Positions 27,290 to 34,503 of a stretch of DNA of 64,000 nucleotides are shown piece after piece (position 1 is the stretch's first letter; the number at the start of each line of letters is the position of its first letter). The notes beneath the pieces were generated by a model. It was not told the DNA's origin. It ran no database searches and was given only the letters and a program-made list of their open reading frames with translations. A program made the position numbers and the translations under genes. The stretch lies in NCBI GenBank assembly GCA_003282205.1, contig QBZW01000006.1:44673-108672 (forward strand). The letters are read 5' to 3'. The stretch comes from Pelagibacteraceae bacterium AG-337-G04. GTDB lineage: Bacteria > Pseudomonadota > Alphaproteobacteria > Pelagibacterales > Pelagibacteraceae.

Positions 27290-27839
27290 TTATTTTCAAA
27301 TATTCATCTTTTTCAAGATCCATAACTCTTCTTGATACTTCAAAATCAAAACCTGAACGAGCTAAAACTCCAATATCTTTTTTATAAAACAAAGGTCGAT
27401 TATCCTCTTGTCTTGATGGTCCAATTCTTTTCTTTTTACAGATTTTTATGGCCGAAAAAAAATCCTGATCTTCATTTTTATCTTTTATTTGTTCAATTGT
27501 ATTTTTAATATATTTTTCACCTACACCTTTATTTATTAAGTAATTTCTTATCTTATTTATAGATGATCCTCTTTGAATTAAACTTTTTGCTTTTGATTCT
27601 GAATAAAATTTATCGTTTATAAACTTTGATTTCTCTAAATCTTCAAGGACAATATCTATAAGATTAGATACATCATTTTTTTTTATGTTAGGTGTTCTTG
27701 ATGTTAGATATTTTTTTAATAAATAAGTTCTCAATTGTTGTTTGGATGGTGCAAATTTCTCCACATAATTAAGAGCAAAATTCGTCATCTCATTCACTGT
27801 TACTTCTAAAGTTTTTTTTTTATTTTTTATGGGAATCAT
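27276..27839 (-). CDS. recX: Regulatory protein RecX
   Basis: 187 residues with the three tandem three-helix repeats of RecX: FALNYVEKFAPSKQQLRTYLLKKY, LDIVLEDLEKSKFINDKFYSESKAKSLIQRGSSINKIRNYLINKG, and the C-terminal QDFFSAIKICKKKR...ARSGFDFEVSRRVMDL. Modulates RecA filaments. recA is not adjacent in this window. Confidence 0.85.
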   Translation of the reverse strand: MIPIKNKKKTLEVTVNEMTNFALNYVEKFAPSKQQLRTYLLKKYLTSRTPNIKKNDVSNLIDIVLEDLEKSKFINDKFYSESKAKSLIQRGSSINKIRNYLINKGVGEKYIKNTIEQIKDKNEDQDFFSAIKICKKKRIGPSRQEDNRPLFYKKDIGVLARSGFDFEVSRRVMDLEKDEYLKIINLL

Positions 27840-27868
27840 TGCTTTATTTAATATAATATAAAAATAAT

Positions 27869-28342
27869 ATGATTGAACAAATTGCAGCTTTTTTTACCAT
27901 TGAAACGATTTATTTGTGGATAAATATAGGTGTAATACCCTTCTGGTTAATTCTGATTATTTTTCCAAATTCAAAGATTTGTGGATTATTAGTTACATCT
28001 GTGTTTCCTTTTTTTGTTTTTACGGCTGTATATGTCTATCTAGGTTATTATTTCTATTTATCAGGATATGATTTTGATTATAATTTTACGTTATATCTTG
28101 GTCTATATGACTTAAGAAATCTTTTTGAAGCTGAAGCTTTTTTGATTATGTTTTGGACACATTTTTTAGCAATAAACTTGTTTTGTGGAGCGTGGATAAT
28201 GAAAGATAGTCAAAAATTATTTATGTCTAGATATATAGTTTTCATTCCAATAATAATAACTTATTTTATTGGTCCCTTAGGTTTAGTTATTTATTGGGTA
28301 ATAAGAATGTTCTACGCTAAAAGAATTAATTTGTTAGATTAA
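27869..28342 (+). CDS. ABA4-like (DUF4281) membrane protein
   Basis: 157 residues with four predicted helices. LYDLRNLFEAEAFLIMFWTHFLAINLFCGAWIMKDS and GPLGLVIYWVIRMFY match the bacterial ABA4-like family, named after a plant protein needed for neoxanthin formation. Related proteins occur in carotenoid-containing bacteria; the role in this cell is not known. Separate promoter likely in the 29 bp to recX. Confidence 0.8.
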   Translation: MIEQIAAFFTIETIYLWINIGVIPFWLILIIFPNSKICGLLVTSVFPFFVFTAVYVYLGYYFYLSGYDFDYNFTLYLGLYDLRNLFEAEAFLIMFWTHFLAINLFCGAWIMKDSQKLFMSRYIVFIPIIITYFIGPLGLVIYWVIRMFYAKRINLLD

Positions 28343-28350
28343 AAGCTAGA

Positions 28351-28737
28351 TTATTTTACTACTTTAAAACCTGAATTTTGCATTGATCCAAAACCACCAT
28401 CTATATGACAAATATTTTTAAAACCCATACTTTGTAAAGTTTTTGTTGCTAGTGCAGATCTAAGACCACCGGCACAGAACAATACCATTTCCTTGTTCAT
28501 ATCAATTTTACCATCTCTAAAATATTGACTATCTGGATCCATCCAGAATTCCAGCATTCCTCTTGGTATATGAGAAGACTTTTCTATTCTACCTAGCCTT
28601 TCTAATTCTCTTATATCCCTTATATCGATGAGGTTACAAGCATCATTATTCAATTTTTCTAAAGCTTCCTTTGGTGATATTGTTTTAATTTCCTTTAAAG
28701 CTTCTGCGACTAAAGTTGATGCTGCTTTTATTGCCAT
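28351..28737 (-). CDS. Rhodanese-domain sulfurtransferase
   Basis: 128 residues, single rhodanese domain. N-terminal ISPKEALEKL, LIDIRDIRELERLG, SHIPRGMLEFW and the active-site loop LFCAGGLRSALA with catalytic Cys. Typical of small cytoplasmic sulfur carriers or detoxification enzymes. No partner is obvious; the neighbour is the divergent bcp. Confidence 0.88.
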   Translation of the reverse strand: MAIKAASTLVAEALKEIKTISPKEALEKLNNDACNLIDIRDIRELERLGRIEKSSHIPRGMLEFWMDPDSQYFRDGKIDMNKEMVLFCAGGLRSALATKTLQSMGFKNICHIDGGFGSMQNSGFKVVK

Positions 28738-28795
28738 AAATGTTTATTACACTAAATAAAATATATTACTATATAAATTAAATGAAGTTTATCAA

Positions 28796-29239
28796 ATGAA
28801 AGCTCCTAATTTTAAATTATCATCTACTTCAGGTAAAATTGTTGAATTAAATAAAGTAAAATCAAAATTTATAATCATCTATTTTTATCCAAAAGATAAT
28901 ACAAGTGGATGTACAATTGAAACAAATGATTTTAATAAGCTTTTGAGTAAATTTGAGAAACTCGGATGCACTATTTTTGGAATATCTAAAGATAGTTTAG
29001 AAAGTCACGAAAAATGGAGTAAAAAACTTAATTTAAAATTTGAATTATTGGCAGACGAAGATAAAAATTCTTTAAAAGCTTATAAAGCTTGGGCCAAAAA
29101 GAAATTTATGGGTCGAGAATTTATGGGCACAATTAGAAGTACTTTTATTATCGAGAAAAACAAAATCATCAAAGAATGGCGAAATGTTAAAGCTGCTGGT
29201 CATGCTGCAGAAGTTTTAGATTTCATTAAAAACTACTAA
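28796..29239 (+). CDS. bcp: Thiol peroxidase, Bcp/PrxQ type
   Basis: 147 residues. Active-site motif YPKDNTSGCTIETNDF with peroxidatic Cys39. The usual nearby resolving Cys (five residues on) is absent; a second Cys lies at LGCTIFG, residue 57, so the resolving mechanism may differ. Reduces peroxides in the cytoplasm. A terminator hairpin follows 4 bp after the stop. Confidence 0.9.
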   Translation: MKAPNFKLSSTSGKIVELNKVKSKFIIIYFYPKDNTSGCTIETNDFNKLLSKFEKLGCTIFGISKDSLESHEKWSKKLNLKFELLADEDKNSLKAYKAWAKKKFMGREFMGTIRSTFIIEKNKIIKEWRNVKAAGHAAEVLDFIKNY

Positions 29240-29242
29240 AAA

Positions 29243-29266
29243 AAAGGCCCCAGTTAAGGGGCCTTT
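29243..29266. terminator. Bidirectional intrinsic terminator between bcp and amtB
   Basis: Perfect 9-bp stem AAAGGCCCC / GGGGCCTTT around a 6-base loop. On the minus strand it is followed by eight T, a strong terminator for amtB. On the plus strand only a short T run follows, so for bcp it is weaker. Confidence 0.85.
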
Positions 29267-29297
29267 AATCAACTATAGAGAGAGAGATAGTTATTCT

Positions 29298-30599
29298 TTA
29301 GTCTCTTATTGCGTATGCGATTACTCCAGACTCTGATACATCTGTACCAAGTCTTTCTGCTTCCTTACTCAATCTAATACCCATTGTTCCTTTCATAATT
29401 CCCCAAACTATTAGTGAAACTATAAATACAAAAGCATTAATTGATATTACTCCAAGAAGCTGCGCTCCGAATGATGCATCGCCATTTGTTAGTGGAACTG
29501 CTAAAGTTCCCCAAATTCCAGCGAATAAGTGTGCAGGTACTGCTCCAACTACATCATCAATTTTTAGTGAGAATAACAATTTAGTTCCGAAGACAACTAT
29601 TAATCCACCAATCGCACCTATAAGAATTGCTGCTAGCGGTGAAGGCATTAATGGTTCAGCTGTAATCGCAACAAGACCACCAATTGCTCCGTTAAGCATT
29701 TGGATGACATCAGTTTTACCTGCCATTAATCTTGTAATTGCGCCAGCTGCTAATACACCACCACAGGCTGCTAAGTTTGTATTAATGAAAATATTTGATA
29801 CTGCCACTGCGTCATCAAATGTTCCCATTGCTAATTGTGATCCACCATTAAATCCGAACCAACCTAGCCATAAAATAAATACACCAACTGTTACCAATGG
29901 TACAGAAGACGCTGCAAATGGCTTCATAGGTTTAGCTGCTCCAGATTTATCAAATCTACCAGTTCTAGCTCCTAAAAGAATTGCTCCAGCTAATGCTGCT
30001 GCACCTCCAGTAGAGTGAACAAGTGTTGAACCAGCAAAGTCGGAGAAACCAGCAGCTGCTAACCAGCCACCTCCCCACTGCCAACCCATAACGATTGGAT
30101 AGATAATTCCTGACAGTATTGCCGCAAATAAAAAGAACGGCCATAATTTAATTCTTTCAGCTAATGTTCCAGATACAATTGAAACTGTCGTTGCACAGAA
30201 AACCATTTGGAAATACCAATCAGATCCATCTGCATATCCAGTATCAACTGCACTTGCATCAGACCAAGGAGTAAAGCTTCCAATGTATCCACCTTCTGGA
30301 ATTCCATAAGCTAAATTATATCCAACCATCCAGAACATTATTCCAGCTATTGAAAATAATCCGATATTTTTGGCACATATTACTGATACACTTTTTGATG
30401 TAACCATCCCTGATTCGAGCATGGCAAAACCTGCTGCCATAAACATTACTAAGAAACCACAAACCAAGAAAAGAAATGTATTGAATATGAAACCAACTTC
30501 AGCTGAAACTGTAGTTTCAGCATAACCTGCACTAGTCATACTAAGTAAGAAAAATAAACTTACTAATGGACTAGCCAGTTTTTTTAAAAGTTTAACCAT
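29298..30599 (-). CDS. amtB: Ammonium transporter
   Basis: 433 residues with a cleavable N-terminal segment (to about residue 27, TSAGYAET) and eleven membrane helices. Amt motifs: NTFLFLVCGFLVMFMAAGFAMLESG, FAGSTLVHSTGGAAALAGA with the first pore His, and VPAHLFAGIWGTLA with the second. GGSQLAMG and GGLVAITAEP are also typical. A near-perfect ribosome site GGAGGTGA stands before ATG. Relevant to capture of ammonium, which the taurine module elsewhere also yields. No glnK is adjacent. Confidence 0.95.
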   Translation of the reverse strand: MVKLLKKLASPLVSLFFLLSMTSAGYAETTVSAEVGFIFNTFLFLVCGFLVMFMAAGFAMLESGMVTSKSVSVICAKNIGLFSIAGIMFWMVGYNLAYGIPEGGYIGSFTPWSDASAVDTGYADGSDWYFQMVFCATTVSIVSGTLAERIKLWPFFLFAAILSGIIYPIVMGWQWGGGWLAAAGFSDFAGSTLVHSTGGAAALAGAILLGARTGRFDKSGAAKPMKPFAASSVPLVTVGVFILWLGWFGFNGGSQLAMGTFDDAVAVSNIFINTNLAACGGVLAAGAITRLMAGKTDVIQMLNGAIGGLVAITAEPLMPSPLAAILIGAIGGLIVVFGTKLLFSLKIDDVVGAVPAHLFAGIWGTLAVPLTNGDASFGAQLLGVISINAFVFIVSLIVWGIMKGTMGIRLSKEAERLGTDVSESGVIAYAIRD

Positions 30600-30675
30600 T
30601 TCACCTCCGTTTAATTAAAGAGATTGTTATAAATTTAATAAAACTAAAAACTATTGATTGTTATTTAAAAGAGAT

Positions 30676-30690
30676 ATGCAGTATTTGCAT
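30676..30690. promoter_or_regulatory. Palindrome upstream of amtB, possible operator
   Basis: ATGCA, five-base spacer, TGCAT, about 77 bp upstream of the amtB start. It lies within the only sizeable upstream region of a nitrogen-transport gene, where a regulator such as NtrX might bind. Short and AT-rich, so it may be chance. Confidence 0.25.
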
Positions 30691-30710
30691 GTAGTACACG
30701 GTACAATTGC

Positions 30711-30754
30711 AAAAAAACAGCCTTTATTAAAGTTTAATTTTAATAAAGGCTGTT
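30711..30754 (-). terminator. Intrinsic terminator of the HU gene
   Basis: A 16-bp perfect stem (30716-30731 with 30739-30754, beginning AACAGCCTTTATT) with a 7-base loop. On the minus strand it is followed by seven T. It starts 7 bp after the HU stop codon. Confidence 0.88.
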
Positions 30755-30760
30755 AAAAGT

Positions 30761-31036
30761 TTATTTATTGAAAACTTCTTTAAGTGCTTTTGCAGGTAAA
30801 AATTTTACCTTTTGAGAAGCTGCGATTTGGATTTGTTCCCCAGTTCTTGGATTACGTCCTATTCGGGCTTTTCTTTTAGCCACTTTATATGTACCAAAAC
30901 CAGCAATTTTAACATTATCGTCGCCTTTTAAAGCGTCCAAAATAGTGTTGGTAATCGTATCAAAAGTACGCTCAGCATCAGCTTTACTTTGATTTAATGA
31001 CCCTGCTAATTTTGCTATAAGTTGTTTTTTGTTCAT
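30761..31036 (-). CDS. hup: HU family DNA-binding protein
   Basis: 91 residues, usual HU length. MNKKQLIAKLAGSLNQSKADAERTF, GFGTYKVAKRKARIGRNPRTGEQI (the DNA-binding arm with the proline tip) and AASQKVKFLPAKALKE. Chromosome packaging. Expressed as a single gene with its own strong terminator. Confidence 0.95.
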   Translation of the reverse strand: MNKKQLIAKLAGSLNQSKADAERTFDTITNTILDALKGDDNVKIAGFGTYKVAKRKARIGRNPRTGEQIQIAASQKVKFLPAKALKEVFNK

Positions 31037-31187
31037 TTTAGCTCCGGTTTTAAAGGTTATAAAACCATACTTAACAAAATCATTGATAATTCAAGCTTTT
31101 TTTTTGTGTTTCGAAATTAATTAACCACAATATATAGTTAAAAATAAGTATTGATTTATATAGCTTTTTTAACAGTAAAAAATCCCT

Positions 31188-32294
31188 TTAAAATAGGCCT
31201 AAATCTTTAAGGTCATTGAATGTTGCAAAAAACATTAAAGTTAGCAATAAAAACATTCCGATTCGAAAAAAACCTTCCTGTGTTTTTTGGCTCAATGGTT
31301 TTCCGAGAACCTTTTCAAATGCATAAAACATTAAATGACCTCCATCTAAGAGAGGGATTGGAAACAGATTAATTAAGCCTAAACTTATAGATATATAGGC
31401 CATCATACTAATAAAAGGAAGTATGCCAAATTCAGCCACTTGTCCTGAAATTTTTGCTATTCTAATTGGTCCACCTAACTGCGAACTATCTCCAGATCCA
31501 GTAATCATTGACCCCATATATTTAAGAGATGAAGTGGTCACAAAATAAACCTCTTTTACGGACTCTAATAATGCATTTGCTGGTCCTAATTTTTTATGAT
31601 TGATTTCATTATTGTAGGGTCTGAGTTTAATACCTACTATTCTTTTATTAATTTTATTACCTAAATTATCAACACCAGCAACAATTTTTGGTTTAACCTT
31701 TAATAATATCTCTTGATCATATCTAGAAATTTTGAAATCAACTATCTCAGATGTTGACATTAAAATCAATTTTGAAACATCAAGAATGCTCTCAACTTTA
31801 TTGTTATCAATTTCAAGTATTACATCATTTTTTTGCATTCCCGCTACTTCAGCTGGACTATCTTTTTGGACTTCGTCAATAACTGCTGGTGTAAAGTCTT
31901 TTCCAGCAAACATGTATATGAATAAAAAAATAAAAATTGCTAAAACAAAATTTGCAATCGGACCGCCTGCAACGATTAAAGATCGTTGGTAAAGTGGTTT
32001 TGTTACAAACAGTTTTTCTTGGTCATCTTTATTATATTTTTTTAATAGTTCTTCTTGATCAGCTTGAGAAAAAACATTTCTATCTCCAAAAAATTTTACA
32101 TAGCCTCCTAAGGGAATCCAACAAATCTTCCATCTTGTTCCAGACTTGTCATTCCAACCGATTAATTCTTTACCAAAACCAATTGAAAAATCTGTTACAC
32201 CAACACCATATTTTTTGGCAAAATAGTAATGTCCATATTCATGAATAAATACAACGACAATAATTAAGAATACAAATGGTAAAATAAAATTCAT
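31188..32294 (-). CDS. rseP: RIP metalloprotease RseP
   Basis: 368 residues, site-2 protease family. Zinc site HEYGH at residues 18-22 in the first helix and the second ligand in PIPLLDGGHLMFY near residue 320. One PDZ domain (about 130-200; SPAEVAGMQKNDVILEIDNNKV). Cleaves membrane-bound anti-sigma factors and leftover signal peptides. Here it lies apart from dxr and bamA, its frequent neighbours in other bacteria, at least within the visible flanks. Confidence 0.93.
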   Translation of the reverse strand: MNFILPFVFLIIVVVFIHEYGHYYFAKKYGVGVTDFSIGFGKELIGWNDKSGTRWKICWIPLGGYVKFFGDRNVFSQADQEELLKKYNKDDQEKLFVTKPLYQRSLIVAGGPIANFVLAIFIFLFIYMFAGKDFTPAVIDEVQKDSPAEVAGMQKNDVILEIDNNKVESILDVSKLILMSTSEIVDFKISRYDQEILLKVKPKIVAGVDNLGNKINKRIVGIKLRPYNNEINHKKLGPANALLESVKEVYFVTTSSLKYMGSMITGSGDSSQLGGPIRIAKISGQVAEFGILPFISMMAYISISLGLINLFPIPLLDGGHLMFYAFEKVLGKPLSQKTQEGFFRIGMFLLLTLMFFATFNDLKDLGLF

Positions 32295-32336
32295 AATTAT
32301 TTATAATATCTATATTAACAATATGCAAATAAACGT

Positions 32337-33767
32337 TTATTTAAGTCTCCAGGTTAAAATTGGCAAAAATGTTGCAACTACAAAAGAGCAAAACAGCAAA
32401 GATTGAGAGATAAATGCAGGCAAAAAATCTATTGGTAAGATTATTCCAACTAATATTGATTTTGAAAAGTCTGGGCTGGGAAATAAAAGAATTCCTCCAA
32501 TCAAGCCAACTAAAATCGATACATATGCATTTTTTTCGTTAAATGTTTTAGAATAAAAACCAAAAAACACACTTAGGACTGCTGCGCAACAAAATAAATC
32601 AGCTAATAAAAATAAATATAAAATACTTAAACCTTTTGATGCTACAAAAAATGAAATTATAGAAATTAATATTATTATTTGCTTAGAAAATTTTAAATAA
32701 TCACCTTTGAATTTTATAATTTTATTTCCATCCACAATTATTAAGCTTGAAATAGCATTTATTAAGGTATCTATGCTGCTTACTGTTAAAGAAATTGCTA
32801 AAATAATTATTATAATTGATAGAAACAGTGCACTATCTTTTAGTAATAAAGAAAAAAATGCGAGATCTGGAATAACATCTGAGTTTTGAGAAGTTGCAAT
32901 TAATCCTGAAAAACCCATCATAAATACTATTGGCATGATAATTAAAAATGAAATAATTAGACTACTTTTTAAAACTTTATTATCTTTAGCGGCGTAAACT
33001 CTTTGCCAATTTCCTTGATGAAAAAGATTTGTTGCAGCTACGGCTATAAAAAAAGTTAAGCCAGCAGTGAAATTTGGCAAGTAACCTGGGCTTAGTAAAT
33101 TTGGTTTATTCTGTTTAATAAATTCGAAACTAAACTCATTTGAGTTAAATGAGAATAAATATGAAAATGATATTAATAATAAACAACCAAATACTATAAA
33201 CTGAATGTTATCTGTAAAAATTGAAGCTCTTAACCCTCCGTACAAAGTATATATGAGTGAGCTTATGATTACGATTGAAGCTGTAATCCATAGGTCTGCC
33301 CCTGAAATATAATTTATTAAAATTGAAACTGCAGTTACCTCTGCTATTAAAAAAATAGACATATAAAAAATAGATAAAAACAAAATCAGTTTAAATAATT
33401 GTGAGCCAAATCTGGATCTTACAACTTCAATTAAAGATTTCCCTTTTGGATAATTATCTCTAAATTTTTTTCCTAAATAAATTAAGATAAAAAGAGGGAA
33501 TGCAGTACCTAAAGAATATCCAATAACAGCCCCTATTCCTCCCCATGTTGCCGCTGATGAAGGACCAAATAATATCCATGCTCCTAATGCAGACGCAACT
33601 AAACTGGTGGTTAAAGAAAAAGTATTTACTGATCTACTGGCTACTAAATAATTGTTAAGTCCTTGATATTTTTTTGAATAAAGAAGTCCGATTATGACAA
33701 AAATTATACTTATAGTTAAGGTTAATAATATTGCAGATGATTGATTTAGTATATTTATGTTATCCAT
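32337..33767 (-). CDS. thiV: Sodium:solute symporter under TPP riboswitch, probable thiamin-precursor (HMP) transporter
   Basis: 476 residues with about 13 membrane helices. SSS-family features: GLNNYLVASRSVNTFSLTTSLVASALGAWILFGPSSAATWGG, TLYGGLRASIFTDNIQ, FHQGNWQRVYAAKD, and SSIDTLINAISS near the sodium site. A TPP riboswitch sits directly on its start. In SAR11, a riboswitch-controlled SSS transporter is the proposed importer of the thiamin pyrimidine HMP, since these bacteria lack ThiC. Symbol assigned from this combination; the transported molecule is inference. Confidence 0.83.
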   Translation of the reverse strand: MDNINILNQSSAILLTLTISIIFVIIGLLYSKKYQGLNNYLVASRSVNTFSLTTSLVASALGAWILFGPSSAATWGGIGAVIGYSLGTAFPLFILIYLGKKFRDNYPKGKSLIEVVRSRFGSQLFKLILFLSIFYMSIFLIAEVTAVSILINYISGADLWITASIVIISSLIYTLYGGLRASIFTDNIQFIVFGCLLLISFSYLFSFNSNEFSFEFIKQNKPNLLSPGYLPNFTAGLTFFIAVAATNLFHQGNWQRVYAAKDNKVLKSSLIISFLIIMPIVFMMGFSGLIATSQNSDVIPDLAFFSLLLKDSALFLSIIIIILAISLTVSSIDTLINAISSLIIVDGNKIIKFKGDYLKFSKQIIILISIISFFVASKGLSILYLFLLADLFCCAAVLSVFFGFYSKTFNEKNAYVSILVGLIGGILLFPSPDFSKSILVGIILPIDFLPAFISQSLLFCSFVVATFLPILTWRLK

Positions 33768-33771
33768 TCTT

Positions 33772-33832
33772 CCCTTTCTGAATTACCGGACAGGTTCTAC
33801 GGGTATATCTCAGCCTATATGGCACCCCTTCT
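33772..33832 (-). promoter_or_regulatory. TPP (THI-box) riboswitch
   Basis: Minus strand reads GGGGTGCC, then GGCTGAGA, ACCCGTAGAACCTG, TCCGGTAAT and AGGGAA: all conserved THI-box blocks in order, in a very compact form with a short P3. The closing AGGGAAG lies 2 bases before ATG and is also the likely Shine-Dalgarno, so ligand binding should block translation initiation directly. The outer P1 helix is hard to see in the AT-rich flank. Confidence 0.92.
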
Positions 33833-34105
33833 TTTAATTTATGTCATAGTTAAAATAAGTAAAGTAACATTTTGAACATATATACCGATTATACATAGCT
33901 AGTATTCATAAGTAACGCTTTATCAAATCAATACATTGATTAATATGTTATTTCTCTCTCTTATTATAAGTTAATTATAATACTAGGCTTCGCTAACTAG
34001 AAGCCTAGAAAAACAAAAATTTGTGTTTACTTACTAAATTTAAACTTAGATGTGTCACTTTAAAGTATGTTCATCTACTAATTCCCTCATTATATAATAT
34101 AATTT
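33833..34105. other. Gene-free stretch with one hairpin
   Basis: About 270 AT-rich bases between the riboswitch and the thioredoxin-like gene with no open frame I would support. It holds an 8-bp inverted repeat CTAGGCTT / AAGCCTAG (33983-33990 and 34001-34008) with a 10-base loop. Neither strand has a T-run after the hairpin, so it is not a clear terminator; a small RNA or a regulatory site is possible. It must also contain the promoters of both flanking genes. Confidence 0.4.
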
Positions 34106-34501
34106 ATGAAAAAAATCCTAATCTTTATACTTTTTTTGTTTGCGTTTAATGCAAATGCGATGGAAAAGAAAACTACATTTGATAAAGCATTATTTGAGAA
34201 AGCTCAGTCTGAAGGTAAGTTTATAGTTATTAGTTCTTGGATAGAATACTGTGGATCATGTGCAAATCAGATGAAAGTTTTACAAACAGCAAAAAAAAAA
34301 GGTGAATTATCTGATATTAAATTTGATAACATTGAATATTTTTCATTCGATGTAACAGATAGAAATATAGCTGACTCATTTAATGTGCTCTATCAAACCA
34401 CTTTATTAATTTTTAAGGGTGATGAAGAAGTTTATAGAAGTATAGGGGAAACTACAGAAGATTTAATTTACAAAGCTTTGAAAACTTCCATAAAAAGTTA
34501 A
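34106..34501 (+). CDS. Secreted thioredoxin-like protein
   Basis: 131 residues with a signal peptide (ILIFILFLFAFNANA). Mature part is a thioredoxin fold with the redox motif CGSC in WIEYCGSCANQM, followed by IEYFSFDVTDRNIADSFNV and TTLLIFKGDEEVYRSIG with the expected Phe-Lys-Gly strand. It resembles the C-terminal domain of DsbD and TlpA-like periplasmic reductases. Partner unknown. Ends 2 bp before the convergent FtsX-like gene. Confidence 0.83.
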   Translation: MKKILIFILFLFAFNANAMEKKTTFDKALFEKAQSEGKFIVISSWIEYCGSCANQMKVLQTAKKKGELSDIKFDNIEYFSFDVTDRNIADSFNVLYQTTLLIFKGDEEVYRSIGETTEDLIYKALKTSIKS

Positions 34502-34503
34502 AA

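Noticed and set aside
30600..30710. Sigma-54/NtrC-type promoter for amtB
   Set aside because: No GG-N10-GC element is visible and SAR11-type genomes are not known to carry sigma-54; only a short palindrome is left.
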